A DNA stretch of 64,000 nucleotides from an uncultured Faecalibacterium sp. (lineage in GTDB: Bacteria > Bacillota > Clostridia > Oscillospirales > Ruminococcaceae). Below the pieces are notes generated by a model. That model made no database searches, had not been told where the DNA came from, and saw only the letters and a list, made by a program, of their open reading frames with translations. The stretch spans positions 1-64,000 of the forward strand of contig CALWZL010000002.1 of assembly GCA_944385995.1 (NCBI GenBank), written 5' to 3'. The position numbers were made by a program, and so were the translations under genes. This document shows positions 42,046 through 54,008 of the stretch, in pieces (the first letter of the stretch is position 1; each line of letters starts with the position of its first letter).

Positions 42046-42121
42046 AATAATCGGATTTTTGTAGGATATACTGGACCTTTGCGCATTTGGGCAAGGGAGG
42101 AACAAGGATAGGGACAGAGAG

Positions 42122-43288
42122 ATGAAAAAGAAAGCTTCCGCCGTGATATTGGCCGCCGGCTCTTCCAGCCGGATGGGCTTTGACAAACTCGCCTTTGACC
42201 TGGGAGGCGAGACGGTGTTGGGCCGGAGCCTGCGGGCGTTTGACGCCTGCCCCCGGATCAGCGAAATCATCCTTGTGACGGGCCAGGACCCGTCCCTGGC
42301 GCAGCAGGAAGCGGCCCGCTGTCACAAGCCGGTGCACCTGGTGCCCGGCGGTTCCACCCGGGCCGAAAGCGCCCGCAGCGGGGTGGAGGCCGCCACCAAA
42401 GACCTGGTGGCCATCCATGACGCCGCCCGGCCCTTTGTCAGCGAGGAAGTCATCGAGGCGGCCCTGATGGGGGCCGAGGAATGGGGCGCAGCCGCCCCGG
42501 CGGTGCCGGTGAAAGACACCATCAAATGCGGCACTCCCGGCGATGGGCGGACGGTTCCGGCCCAGTGCCTGGTAAGCCTCACCCCGGACCGGGCCAGCCT
42601 GTATGCCATCCAGACCCCCCAGTGCTTTGACCGGGATACATACCTGCGGGTGACCCGGCAGCTGGACCCCCAGAAGGCCCGGCTGGTCACCGACGACGCC
42701 AGCCTGTTCGAGCTGTCGGGGCTGCCGGTCCGGCTGACCCAGGGGGACTACGCCAACTATAAAATCACGACCCGGGAGGACCTGCCCGGGGCTTCGATCC
42801 AAGGAGAAACCAAGATGCGTATCGGACATGGCTACGATGTACACCGGCTGGTGGAGGGCCGCCCGCTGATTCTGGGCGGGGTGACGGTCCCCTATGAGAA
42901 GGGGCTGCTGGGACATTCGGACGCCGATGTGCTGGCCCACGCCGTCATGGATGCGGTGCTGGGCGCGGCTGCCCTGGGGGATATCGGCCAGCACTTCCCC
43001 GACACCGACCCCGCCTATGCGGGAGCGGACAGTCTGGCCCTGGCCCGGGCGGTGGCGGATCTGCTGGCAAAAGCCGGCTGGCAGGTGGGGAACATCGACG
43101 CCACCATCCTCTGCCAGCGGCCCAAGCTGGCCCCCTTGATCCCCGCCATGCGCCAGAATCTGGCCGCAGCCTTTGGGCTGCCGGCCGACGCGGTGAGCGT
43201 CAAGGCCACCACCGAGGAACATCTCGGCTTCACCGGAGAAGGGCTGGGCATTGCCGCCCACGCCGTCGCCTTGATCCAGCCCCGCTGA
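42122..43288 (+). CDS. ispDF: Bifunctional IspD/IspF of the MEP isoprenoid pathway
   Basis: 388 residues. The IspD half (about 1-225) makes CDP-methylerythritol: [11 protein letters not shown] binds CTP, and [12 protein letters not shown] and IQTPQCF follow. The IspF half (from Met232, [12 protein letters not shown]) cyclises to MEcPP with zinc ligands Asp and His in GHGYDVH and a later [10 protein letters not shown]. The middle enzyme, IspE, is not here. The fused order is known from several bacteria. AAGGAG sits 8 nt before Met232, so free IspF could also be made. The ATG at 42122 has a weak AGAGAG site. Confidence 0.95.
   Translation: MKKKASAVILAAGSSSRMGFDKLAFDLGGETVLGRSLRAFDACPRISEIILVTGQDPSLAQQEAARCHKPVHLVPGGSTRAESARSGVEAATKDLVAIHDAARPFVSEEVIEAALMGAEEWGAAAPAVPVKDTIKCGTPGDGRTVPAQCLVSLTPDRASLYAIQTPQCFDRDTYLRVTRQLDPQKARLVTDDASLFELSGLPVRLTQGDYANYKITTREDLPGASIQGETKMRIGHGYDVHRLVEGRPLILGGVTVPYEKGLLGHSDADVLAHAVMDAVLGAAALGDIGQHFPDTDPAYAGADSLALARAVADLLAKAGWQVGNIDATILCQRPKLAPLIPAMRQNLAAAFGLPADAVSVKATTEEHLGFTGEGLGIAAHAVALIQPR
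42801..42817 (+). promoter_or_regulatory. Internal ribosome site and start codon for IspF
   Basis: AAGGAG (42801-42806), 8 nt, then an in-frame ATG (42815-42817) at the exact first residue of the IspF domain. Confidence 0.55.
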
Positions 43289-43303
43289 CAGGAGTGATAA
43301 CCA

Positions 43304-44197
43304 ATGAACTGGAGTTCCATCATTGCCAATTTCCGAACCTTTAACCTGGCCGACCTGCTGGATGTCCTGATTGTTACCTTTGTGATCTATCAGATCCTGG
43401 GGATTGTCAGCCGCACCCGCGCCGGCCAGCTGGCCCGGGGCGCCCTGGTGGTGGGCGTGATCTATGTGGTGGCCAGCACCGCCAATATGCGGACCGTGAC
43501 TTGGATCATGGATTCGCTGCTCCAGGTCGGTCTGCTGACCCTGGTGGTGGTCTTTCAGCCCGAGATCCGCCGCGCCCTGGAGCGAATGGGCCAGACCGAC
43601 CAGTGGTTTTTGAAGTTTTTCCGGGTCCGCCATGTGGACCCCGCCACCCGCGGCAGCTGGCGCAGTGCCATCATTGCCATCTGCGACGCCGCGGAACGGT
43701 TTTCCGAGACCAAGACCGGCGCCCTGATTGTGCTGGAGCGCCGCACCGACCTGTCCGAAATCGAGCGGACCGGCACCCCGGTGGACTGCGAGGTCAACCC
43801 CGAAGTGCTGGGAACCATCTTCTATGAGGGCACCCCCCTCCACGACGGCGCCGCCATCATCGAGGACGGCCGGATCAAGGCGGCGGGCTGCGTGCTGCCC
43901 CTGTCCAACAACCTGGATCTGGGCAAGGACATGGGCACCCGGCACCGGGCCTGCCTGGGCATTGCCGAGAACTCGGACGCCATCGCCATTGTGGTCAGCG
44001 AGGAGACCGGCATCATCTCGATGGCCAAAAACGGCGTTTTGATCCGCCATTTTGACCGTCAGACCCTGTATACCCGTCTGGTGGACGAGATGATCCCCAA
44101 GGAGACCGCCGCCGACAAGACCAAGGGTTTTGATACCTTCAAGGGACAGGTTTTGTCCCTGATGGATTGGAGAAAGAAGGAGGGCGAAGGGAAATGA
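43304..44197 (+). CDS. cdaA: Diadenylate cyclase CdaA
   Basis: Makes the messenger c-di-AMP from two ATP at the membrane. 297 residues. Three N-terminal helices (about 15-85) are followed by the DAC domain with the catalytic PLHDGAAII (DGA motif) and GTRHRACLG (RHR motif), and a charged C-terminus. It is followed by cdaR with an ATGA overlap, the usual cdaA-cdaR pair in Firmicutes, in which CdaR adjusts cyclase activity from outside. c-di-AMP controls potassium and osmotic balance. Confidence 0.97.
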   Translation: MNWSSIIANFRTFNLADLLDVLIVTFVIYQILGIVSRTRAGQLARGALVVGVIYVVASTANMRTVTWIMDSLLQVGLLTLVVVFQPEIRRALERMGQTDQWFLKFFRVRHVDPATRGSWRSAIIAICDAAERFSETKTGALIVLERRTDLSEIERTGTPVDCEVNPEVLGTIFYEGTPLHDGAAIIEDGRIKAAGCVLPLSNNLDLGKDMGTRHRACLGIAENSDAIAIVVSEETGIISMAKNGVLIRHFDRQTLYTRLVDEMIPKETAADKTKGFDTFKGQVLSLMDWRKKEGEGK

Positions 44198-45492
44198 ACC
44201 CCATCAAAAAACCATTTCGCTCTGAGGGAACACCGGGACGCTCGGTGCTGGAGGACCGCCGGGTCCGGCTGGCCATGGCCTTTCTGCTGGCCATCCTGAT
44301 GTGGGTGGCCGTCACGACGGTGGTCCAGCCCAACACCACCAAGTCGCTGGGAGGCGTGCCGGTGGATTACAGCTACGATTCCAGCGTCTTTACCTCCCGG
44401 GGCCTCAGCATTGTGGAGGCCCCCGAGCGCACCGTGGACCTGACCATCTCGGGGGACGGCTACACCATCGGCAAGCTGAACCAGGAAGACTTTGTGGTCT
44501 ATCCCGACTGCTCGTCGGTCCGCTCCAGCGGCACCAAGACCCTGCAGCTGCGGGTCCGGTGTATCAATAGCTCGGTGGCCGGAAATATTTCGGTATCCAT
44601 CGCCAATGCGGACAATACTGTGGATGTGGTGTTCGATGTGGTGGAGGAAAAGACCCTGCCCATCCAGGTCAACACCCGCTACCTGACCGTCGAGGACGGC
44701 TATATTCTGTACAGCACCGCCGCCTCCAGCGAGAGCGTCACCCTGAGCGGCCCTTCCAGTGAGTTGGCGGATGTGGCCTCCTGCACCGCCGAGGTCAGCT
44801 ACAGCGACCCCCTCAGTGACAGCGTCACGGTGAATACCGCCCTCCGCTTCTACAACGAGAGCGGCCACGAGCTGAACTTTGACTATGTCACGGCGGACCA
44901 TGAGACGGTGGAAGTGACCCTGACCGTTTACAAGACCGCGACCCTGCCCATCAACGTGCGGTTTGTCAACACGCCCCCCAACTTTGACGATTCGGTCCTG
45001 ATCTATTCCCTGAGTCAGACCGAGCTGCGGGTGGCGGGACCGGCCGACACGGTGGATAACCTCACCGAGCTGGCGGTGGGCACCATTGACCTGTCCACCT
45101 TCGCCCTGGATAAGGTCTACGAGATGCCCATCACCCTGCCGTCGGGGATTGTCTCGCTGGACAACGTGGACAACGTCACGGTCAGCTTCAACTGCAGCGC
45201 CATGACCACCAAGACCCTGAACATCCCGGCCGAAAACATCGAGGTGGTCAATCTGCCTTCCACCTATCAGCTGACGGTGGAGACCGAGCGGCTGATGAAC
45301 GTGACCCTCTGCGGCCCGGCCTCGGTGCTGGAGGGACTCACCGCCGACCAGGTGGTGGCCCAGATTGACGCCGACGACTTTGCGGTCTCCCTGGGACAGC
45401 AGAATATTGCATGCAGCATCTATGTCCCGGCGGACGGCCGGATCTTTGCTCTGGGCAGCTACACCGTCCAGTGCCGGATTCAGAGCAACTGA
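44194..45492 (+). CDS. cdaR: YbbR-domain regulator of CdaA
   Basis: 432 residues. One N-terminal membrane helix (about 28-46, MAFLLAILMWVAVTTVV) is followed by four extracytoplasmic YbbR repeats with the recurring pattern PVDYSYDS, LPIQVNT, LPINVRF and LNIPAENIEV at domain starts. It starts 4 nt inside cdaA (ATGA) with GAAGGGA upstream. The family binds CdaA and modulates c-di-AMP synthesis in response to the envelope. The common neighbour glmM is not next to it; glmS lies 18 kb away at 63730. Confidence 0.93.
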   Translation: MNPIKKPFRSEGTPGRSVLEDRRVRLAMAFLLAILMWVAVTTVVQPNTTKSLGGVPVDYSYDSSVFTSRGLSIVEAPERTVDLTISGDGYTIGKLNQEDFVVYPDCSSVRSSGTKTLQLRVRCINSSVAGNISVSIANADNTVDVVFDVVEEKTLPIQVNTRYLTVEDGYILYSTAASSESVTLSGPSSELADVASCTAEVSYSDPLSDSVTVNTALRFYNESGHELNFDYVTADHETVEVTLTVYKTATLPINVRFVNTPPNFDDSVLIYSLSQTELRVAGPADTVDNLTELAVGTIDLSTFALDKVYEMPITLPSGIVSLDNVDNVTVSFNCSAMTTKTLNIPAENIEVVNLPSTYQLTVETERLMNVTLCGPASVLEGLTADQVVAQIDADDFAVSLGQQNIACSIYVPADGRIFALGSYTVQCRIQSN

Positions 45493-45528
45493 GTCCACCC
45501 ACTCTAAAAGAAACGGAAACACAAACAT

Positions 45529-47124
45529 ATGATCCTGGTCAGAGATATCCGCCTGCCCCTCTCCGCCGGAGAGGAGCAGGCCCGTGCCCAGGCGCTGCAT
45601 CTTCTGCGCCTGCCCCAGAGCAAGGTCCGGCAGATGGGGGTGTCCCGCCTCTCGGTGGACGCCCGCCACGGCCGGCCCAAGCTGGTCTATACCATTGCAG
45701 TAACGCTCAAAGATGAGGGTGAGGAACCTGCCTATGCAGGGGCCTTGCCCTGCGTTGCTTTGCGCCGGGAAGCGGACTTTGTCCTCGCCCCCGGCCCCCA
45801 GCCCCTGAAGACCCGGCCGGTGGTCTGCGGCCTGGGCCCGGCGGGCCTGTTTGCGGCCCTGGCCCTGGCCCAGCAGGGATTTGCACCCATCGTCCTGGAG
45901 CGGGGTCCCGCCCTGGAGGACCGGGTCCGGGCGGTGGAACACTTTTCCGCCACCGGCGATCTGGACGAAAACGCCAACATTCAGTTCGGCGAGGGAGGCG
46001 CCGGCACCTTCTCGGACGGCAAGCTCACCACCCGGATCGGCGACCCCCTGTGTGGCTATGTGACCCGGGTGTTCCTGGCCCACGGCGCCCCGGCCGAAAT
46101 CGCCTGGCAGCAAAAGCCCCATGTGGGCACCGATCTGCTGCGGGGGGTCATCACCTCCATCCGCAAAGAGATCGAGTCCCTGGGGGGCGAGGTCCGGTTC
46201 AGCACCGCCCTCACCGGCCTGCGGACCCGGAACGGCGTCCTGACCGGCATCGGCACCACCGCCGGGGAAATGCCCTGTGAAGCGCTGGTGCTGGCGGTGG
46301 GCCACTCGGCCCGGGATACCTTTACATCCCTGATGGAGGGGGGCCTGGTGTTCAGCTGCAAGCCCTTCAGCGTGGGCTTCCGGGCCGAACACCTCCAGAG
46401 CGAAATCGAAAAGAGCCTCTACCACGACGCCGCCGGCCATCCGGCCCTGCCCCGGGGCGAGTATCAGCTCTCCCAGCAGGTGAACGGGCGGGGGGTGTAC
46501 ACCTTCTGCATGTGCCCCGGCGGTCAGGTGGTGGCGGCGGCCAGCGAGGCGGGCCGTGTGGTCACCAACGGGATGAGCTACCACGCCCGGGACGGCCGCA
46601 ACGCCAACGCGGCGGTGGTGGCCGGGGTGGGCCCGGCGGATTTCGGGGACGACCCCCGGCGGGCCATCGCCTTCCAGCGGGAGCTGGAGGCCCGGGCCTA
46701 TCAAGCGGGCCGGGCCGGCGGACCCTATGCGGCCCCGGCCGAGAATGTGGTCAGCTTTTTGGAGGGCCGGGGCGAGCTGAAAATCACCCGGGTCCAGCCC
46801 ACCTACAACCGCGGCGTGGTCCCGGCGGATCTGGGCAGTTTGCTGCCCGCCCCGCTGACCGAGGCGCTGCGGGCCGGCCTGCGGGCCTTTGACCGCAAAT
46901 TGGCGGGTTATACCGCGCCGGAGGCCATTTTGACCGGCCTCGAGACCCGGACTTCCAGCCCGGTGCGGCTGGTGCGGGGGGAAACCTATGAATGCACCCA
47001 GCTGGCAGGGCTGTATCCCTGCGGCGAGGGAGCAGGATACGCCGGCGGCATTATGAGCGCCGCGGTGGATGGACTGCGGGTTGCGGCGGCCATAGTGGGC
47101 CGCTATCATCCGGCAGGTGATTGA
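45529..47124 (+). CDS. FAD-dependent dehydrogenase of COG2509 type
   Basis: 531 residues. The N-terminal 90 residues (MILVRDIRLPL...) are a small domain typical of this group. The FAD Rossmann motif PVVCGLGPAGLFAALALAQQG follows at about 96-116, then NIQFGEGGAGTFSDGKLTTR, a family signature, and CGEGAGYAGGIMSAAVDGLRVA at the C-terminus. The family is broadly distributed but uncharacterised; a quinone or thiol-linked redox role is only a guess. It starts 36 nt after cdaR without a clear RBS and continues the operon. Confidence 0.9.
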   Translation: MILVRDIRLPLSAGEEQARAQALHLLRLPQSKVRQMGVSRLSVDARHGRPKLVYTIAVTLKDEGEEPAYAGALPCVALRREADFVLAPGPQPLKTRPVVCGLGPAGLFAALALAQQGFAPIVLERGPALEDRVRAVEHFSATGDLDENANIQFGEGGAGTFSDGKLTTRIGDPLCGYVTRVFLAHGAPAEIAWQQKPHVGTDLLRGVITSIRKEIESLGGEVRFSTALTGLRTRNGVLTGIGTTAGEMPCEALVLAVGHSARDTFTSLMEGGLVFSCKPFSVGFRAEHLQSEIEKSLYHDAAGHPALPRGEYQLSQQVNGRGVYTFCMCPGGQVVAAASEAGRVVTNGMSYHARDGRNANAAVVAGVGPADFGDDPRRAIAFQRELEARAYQAGRAGGPYAAPAENVVSFLEGRGELKITRVQPTYNRGVVPADLGSLLPAPLTEALRAGLRAFDRKLAGYTAPEAILTGLETRTSSPVRLVRGETYECTQLAGLYPCGEGAGYAGGIMSAAVDGLRVAAAIVGRYHPAGD

Positions 47125-47133
47125 GGGAGAACC

Positions 47134-48477
47134 ATGGACGACAAGGAACGGACAAAACAACAGCAGGAGGACGCCGTCCAGCAGGAGCTGGAGCGGCAGC
47201 TGCGGGATCTGGGGGTCACGGTTTCGGACGCCTTCCGCAGTGGCTTTGAAAACTATGGCGACGAGATCGGCCGCCAGGCCGCCGAAGTGGGCCGCAGCTT
47301 CACCCATCTGATGAACGACGTGGTGGGGGAAGTGGATGACGCCCTGCGGGACGCCTTTGGCAGCGACCGCCGCCAGCGCCGGGAGGAGCGCCGCCGCCAT
47401 CGGGAAGCCCGGCGCGGCCGCTCTGACGGGCCCTACGACTATGCCGCCGACTTCGGCGGTCCCGCCAGCCAGGCTCAGACCGGCTGGACCGATTTTGACC
47501 AGCGGCAGACGGCCGGGGAAAACTATGACCTCTACGACCGGACCATCCGCGGCAATGCCAGAAAGCGGTTTGGCGTCGGCCTGGCCATGGTCATCGCCTT
47601 TGGCACCCTGATTTTTGCGGGATTTCTGGGCAGCCTGGGCTGCTTCATTGCCACCGAGGCGGTGCGGGAAGGCACCGCAATCTACAATACCCTGATTATC
47701 ACCGGCCTGGGCCTGACCGGCATCTGGATTGGCTCCATTGTGGGAACGGTCGTGGGCAGCGACAACCTGGAGGCCTCCAAACTTTTGAACCGCTGCGCCG
47801 ACGCCTTCGCGGCGATGGACGTGTCCCAGGGCGTCTACCTGGACGATCTGGCCGGCCTGCTCCAGATCAAAAAGCGGAAGCTGCGCAAGCGGCTGCGGGA
47901 GATGATCGAAAAGGGCTGGCTGTCCGGCTGGATGGACGAAAAGGATGAGTGCCTCTATCTGAGCGCCGCCGATTACCGGGCGGCCCACAACATCCCCCCG
48001 GCCCCGGCGCCCGAAAAGCAGCCCGAACCGGAACAGCCCGGCGAGGAAAAGAGCTCCAAATCCCTCCATCTGGAGACAGCCCAGCGGTTTGCCCATGTGC
48101 TGGCCCAGGAACGGAAGCTGATGACCGATTCCACCGCCGCCGACGAACTGGAAAAGATGCAGCAGACCACCGAGTCCATCTGCGCCTGGCTGGAGAGCCA
48201 TCCCGAGAGCGCACCCAAGGCCCGGCGGTTTGCCGAATATTATATCCCCACCACCCTGAAACTGCTCCACACCTACAACGACGTGCAGGGGCAGAAGGGG
48301 GACAATGCCGAAGCCATCCGCCGGGACATCGGCGGCATCCTGCATACCCTGAATACGGCCTACGAAAATCTCTATGACACCCTGTTGTCCGATGCGGCGC
48401 TGGATGTGTCCAGTGAAATTGCGGCACTGGAGGGGATGCTGGCCAGCGACGGCCTCACCGGGGAGGGTCTGCGATGA
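47134..48477 (+). CDS. XpaC-like membrane protein (5-bromo-4-chloroindolyl phosphate hydrolysis family)
   Basis: 447 residues. A charged, coiled-coil-prone N-terminus has an Arg-rich block (about 85-100). Two membrane helices follow (about 148-172 and 183-206), then a winged-helix-like stretch (VYLDDLAGLLQIKKRKLRKRLREMIEKGWLSG), a Pro/Glu linker, and a C-terminal XpaC-like helical region with FAEYYIPTTLKLLHTYNDV and TLNTAYENLYDTLL. XpaC proteins often accompany TelA, which is not seen here. Function unknown. It overlaps recJ by ATGA. Confidence 0.75.
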   Translation: MDDKERTKQQQEDAVQQELERQLRDLGVTVSDAFRSGFENYGDEIGRQAAEVGRSFTHLMNDVVGEVDDALRDAFGSDRRQRREERRRHREARRGRSDGPYDYAADFGGPASQAQTGWTDFDQRQTAGENYDLYDRTIRGNARKRFGVGLAMVIAFGTLIFAGFLGSLGCFIATEAVREGTAIYNTLIITGLGLTGIWIGSIVGTVVGSDNLEASKLLNRCADAFAAMDVSQGVYLDDLAGLLQIKKRKLRKRLREMIEKGWLSGWMDEKDECLYLSAADYRAAHNIPPAPAPEKQPEPEQPGEEKSSKSLHLETAQRFAHVLAQERKLMTDSTAADELEKMQQTTESICAWLESHPESAPKARRFAEYYIPTTLKLLHTYNDVQGQKGDNAEAIRRDIGGILHTLNTAYENLYDTLLSDAALDVSSEIAALEGMLASDGLTGEGLR

Positions 48478-50609
48478 CCGGCCGTCCGTGGGAACTTCGC
48501 CCGCTGGACCGGGAGGCGGTGGCCGGCCTGCAGGAGGCCATCGCCGAGGAACGGACCGAACAGCTGGAACAGGAGGCCGCCTTTCTGGGGGAGGAATGGG
48601 ACGACGCCAAACAGGCGGCGGTGCTGGCCCAGCAGCAGAAAGAAGCCTGCCTGCTGGCGGGACTGCTGGCAGCCCGGGGATTGACCCAGCCGGAAGAGGC
48701 GCTGTCCTTCCTGGCGGGAGAGGACACCCTCAGCGATCCCTTCCTGATGCAGGACATGGACAAGGCCTGTGCCCGGATTCATCAGGCCCTGGAACAGGGC
48801 GAAACCATTGTGGTCTACGGAGACTATGATGTGGATGGGGTGACGGCCACCTCCCTGCTCTATGAACAGCTCAAGGGTCTGGGCGGCACCGTGAAATGTA
48901 TGCTGCCCAGCCGGGAGGGGGACGGCTACGGCCTGTCCAAGCGGGCCATCGACCGGATTCACGAAAAGGGCTATACGCTGATTGTCACGGTGGACAACGG
49001 CATCTCGGCGGTGGAAGAGGCGGCCTATGCGGCCTCTCTGGGAATTGATCTGGTCATCACCGACCACCATCTTCCCCCCAGCACCCTGCCCGAGGCGGTG
49101 GCGGTGGTGGACCCCCGGCGGGAGGACGACCACAGCCCCTTCAAGGATCTGTGCGGCGCCGGGGTGGCCTTCAAGCTCTGTGCCGCCCTGGAAGAGTGCA
49201 TGCCCGAGGAACTGCTGGAATTTTGCAGCGACCTGGCGGCCATCGGCACGGTGGCCGATGTGATGCCCCTGACCGGGGAAAACCGCACCATTGTCAAGGC
49301 GGGGCTTCAGCTTTTGCAGCACACCGAGCGGCCGGGCCTGGCGGCTCTGCTGGACGAAGTGGGGCTGTCGGGCAAGCCGGTCACCGCCGACAACGTCAGT
49401 TTCGGGATTGCGCCCCGGCTCAACGCCGCCGGCCGGATGGACAGCGCCGCGACGGCGCTCCAGCTGGTTCTCTGTGAGGACCCCGGCCGCGCCGCGGGAC
49501 TGGCCCGCCATCTCAACGAAATCAACGCCCAGCGCCAGGAGACCGAACAGAAGATCGAGCGGGCGGTGGAAGAAATGCTGGCCGCCGAGCCCGACCGCAC
49601 CGAAGACCGGGTGATGCTCCTGTGGGGAGCCGGCTGGCACCAGGGGGTCATTGGGATTGTGGCTTCCCGCCTGGTGGAGAAATACGGCCGGCCGGTGATG
49701 GTGGTCTCCATCGCCGAAAACGGTGAGGCCAAGGGCAGCGGACGGAGCGTCCCGGGGTTCAATCTCCATGGGTGCATCACCGCCTGTTCCGACCTGCTGA
49801 TCCGCTTCGGGGGCCACGCCATGGCCGCCGGCCTGCTGGTCCGGGAGGAAAACCTGCCCGAGCTGCGCCGCCGGATGAACGAGTGGGCCGCCCGGGAGTG
49901 TCCCGTCATCCATGCGCCGCCCCTGGTCTGCGATCTGTCGCTGCGGCTTGCCCGGGTGACGGTGGAGGAAGTCCGGGCCGTCGAGCGGATGGCCCCCTTC
50001 GGCGCCGACAATCCGGCCCCGGTCTTTTTGCTGGAACACGCCGTCATCGAGGGAATTTATCCGGTGTCGGAGGGCAAACACAGCCGGCTGCGGCTCCATC
50101 AGGGAAACGCCGGCCTGTATGCGGTCTGGTTCGGGATGCCGCCCGACCATGTGCCCTACCAGCCCGGGGATGCGGTGGATGCAGCCCTCAGCCTGTCGGT
50201 CTATGAGGGAGTCCGGGGGGCCCAGATTTCGGGCCGCATCCTGGATCTCCACCCGGCGGGGCTGGACCGTGACGCGGCACGGCAGGCGGCATTGGTGGAC
50301 GCGCTGCGGCGGGGATCGGCCCTTGCGGCGGAGGACCGGCAGCTGATCTGTCCCACCCGGGAAGAGGTGGCCGCCGTCTACCGCGAACTGAAGACCCGGC
50401 ATTGGCACGCCGATGACCTGCAGCCCCTGTGCGCCCGGATGGGAGCCGTCAACACCGGCAAAACCCTGGTGGCTGTGACGGCCCTCAAACAGGTGGGCCT
50501 GGTGGAAGAAGCAGAGAGGGACGGCGTGCCGTATCTGGAACTGGTGCGGGTGACCGGGAAGAAAAACCTGGCTGACGCGCCCATCCTGAAGTGTTTGGAG
50601 GAGAAGTAA
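48474..50609 (+). CDS. recJ: Single-strand DNA exonuclease RecJ
   Basis: 5'-3' exonuclease in recombination and mismatch repair. 711 residues. The DHH domain has GDYDVDGVTATSLL, VDNGISAVEEA and TDHHLPP, supplying the Mn2+ ligands. The DHHA1 domain has APRLNAAGRMDSA and the GSGRSVPGFNLHGCI/GGHAMAAGL motifs. An OB-fold and a C-terminal domain complete it. The start overlaps the upstream stop by 4 nt. The recJ-rel-dtd order is common in Clostridia. Confidence 0.95.
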   Translation: MTGRPWELRPLDREAVAGLQEAIAEERTEQLEQEAAFLGEEWDDAKQAAVLAQQQKEACLLAGLLAARGLTQPEEALSFLAGEDTLSDPFLMQDMDKACARIHQALEQGETIVVYGDYDVDGVTATSLLYEQLKGLGGTVKCMLPSREGDGYGLSKRAIDRIHEKGYTLIVTVDNGISAVEEAAYAASLGIDLVITDHHLPPSTLPEAVAVVDPRREDDHSPFKDLCGAGVAFKLCAALEECMPEELLEFCSDLAAIGTVADVMPLTGENRTIVKAGLQLLQHTERPGLAALLDEVGLSGKPVTADNVSFGIAPRLNAAGRMDSAATALQLVLCEDPGRAAGLARHLNEINAQRQETEQKIERAVEEMLAAEPDRTEDRVMLLWGAGWHQGVIGIVASRLVEKYGRPVMVVSIAENGEAKGSGRSVPGFNLHGCITACSDLLIRFGGHAMAAGLLVREENLPELRRRMNEWAARECPVIHAPPLVCDLSLRLARVTVEEVRAVERMAPFGADNPAPVFLLEHAVIEGIYPVSEGKHSRLRLHQGNAGLYAVWFGMPPDHVPYQPGDAVDAALSLSVYEGVRGAQISGRILDLHPAGLDRDAARQAALVDALRRGSALAAEDRQLICPTREEVAAVYRELKTRHWHADDLQPLCARMGAVNTGKTLVAVTALKQVGLVEEAERDGVPYLELVRVTGKKNLADAPILKCLEEK

Positions 50610-50610
50610 T

Positions 50611-52926
<2,316 letters not shown>

Positions 52927-52935
52927 ATCGATCGG

Positions 52936-53397
52936 ATGAGAGCTGTGATACAGGCCGTATCTTCCGCCAGCGTGCGGGTGAACGGCGGCGAACCCCGGGC
53001 CATTGGTCCCGGGCTGGTGATTCTGTTCGGGGTCAAGGACACCGACACCCTGGACATGGTGCCCCGGTTTGCGGAGAAATGCGCCGGCCTGCGGATTTTC
53101 CACGACGAAAACGGCAAATTGAACCGCAGCGCCCGGGACAACGGCTATTCGGCCCTGGTGGTGTCCCAGTTCACCCTCTACGGGGACACCAAAAAGGGGA
53201 TGCGGCCCAGTTTCATCCGGGCCGCCAAGCCCCCTCTCTCGGTGGAAGCCTACGAGCTGTTTGTGGCCGAGATGGGCAAACAGGGCCTCAAGGAGATCCA
53301 GCACGGGGAGTTTGGGGCGGATATGCAGGTGTCCCTGGTGAACGAGGGACCCTGCACCATCGTGATGGACACCGACGAGTGGAAGAAAGGAGACTGA
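52936..53397 (+). CDS. dtd: D-aminoacyl-tRNA deacylase
   Basis: Removes D-amino acids and mischarged glycine or alanine from tRNA. 153 residues, normal length. It starts MRAVIQAVSSASVRV, has the active-site SQFTLYGDTKKGMRPSF and the cross-subunit GP motif in NEGPCTIVMDT. AAGGAG overlaps the rel stop region. It lies between rel and a metallo-beta-lactamase-fold gene, the usual order in Firmicutes. Confidence 0.96.
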   Translation: MRAVIQAVSSASVRVNGGEPRAIGPGLVILFGVKDTDTLDMVPRFAEKCAGLRIFHDENGKLNRSARDNGYSALVVSQFTLYGDTKKGMRPSFIRAAKPPLSVEAYELFVAEMGKQGLKEIQHGEFGADMQVSLVNEGPCTIVMDTDEWKKGD

Positions 53398-53398
53398 G

Positions 53399-53998
53399 AT
53401 GAAGGCATACCATGTGGTGGGGCAGGCCCCCATGTACACCAATACCTTCCTGCTGATTTCGGACGCCGGCCACGGCGTGGTGATTGACCCGGCGGGAGCG
53501 GCCTCCGATTACAATGCGATTCTGGAAAAAGAGGGGGCAACCCTCACCCAGATCCTGTGTACCCACGGGCATTTTGACCATGTGGGCAGCGCTATGGAAC
53601 TGAAACAGAAGTGGGGCGCCAGGCTCTGGTGTGAGGCCGCCGATGTGGAGGGCAGCCAGTTTTTCCCCCTCAAAGAGGCGGACAGCGGCTATGAGGAGGG
53701 TGGCGTCATCCAGGTGGATGAGATGACCTTCACGGTCTGGCATACCCCCGGCCACACCCCCGGCAGCGTCTGCCTGCTGTGCGAAAACTATCTCTTCACC
53801 GGGGACACCCTCTTTGCGGGGAGCATCGGCCGGACCGACCTGCCCGGCGGCAGCACCCGCCAGATCAACGCGTCCCTCCGCAAGCTGGCCGGCCTGCCCA
53901 TTCCCGCCGACGCCCAGGTCCTGCCGGGCCACGGCGAGATGTCCACCTTCGGAGCGGAACTGAACAACAACTGGTATCTCAAAAACGCCAGAGCGTAA
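53399..53998 (+). CDS. Metallo-beta-lactamase-fold hydrolase (YcbL/glyoxalase II type)
   Basis: 199 residues. The metal site THGHFDHVG, then HTPGHTPGS, FTGDTLFAGSIGRTDLPGG and the late LPGHGEMS give a complete HxHxDH set with two more His and a bridging Asp. It resembles YcbL and short glyoxalase II-like thioesterases. The natural substrate is unclear; S-lactoyl thiols are possible. It starts right at the dtd stop with GGAGAC upstream. Confidence 0.92.
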   Translation: MKAYHVVGQAPMYTNTFLLISDAGHGVVIDPAGAASDYNAILEKEGATLTQILCTHGHFDHVGSAMELKQKWGARLWCEAADVEGSQFFPLKEADSGYEEGGVIQVDEMTFTVWHTPGHTPGSVCLLCENYLFTGDTLFAGSIGRTDLPGGSTRQINASLRKLAGLPIPADAQVLPGHGEMSTFGAELNNNWYLKNARA

Positions 53999-54008
53999 GG
54001 AATACGAC

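Noticed and set aside
44059..48345. Very long minus-strand open frame of over 1,400 codons
   Set aside because: It is antisense to cdaA, cdaR and the FAD protein gene. NNC/NNG codon bias removes stops on the opposite strand; the product is a Gly/His/Val-rich string without domains, signal or RBS.
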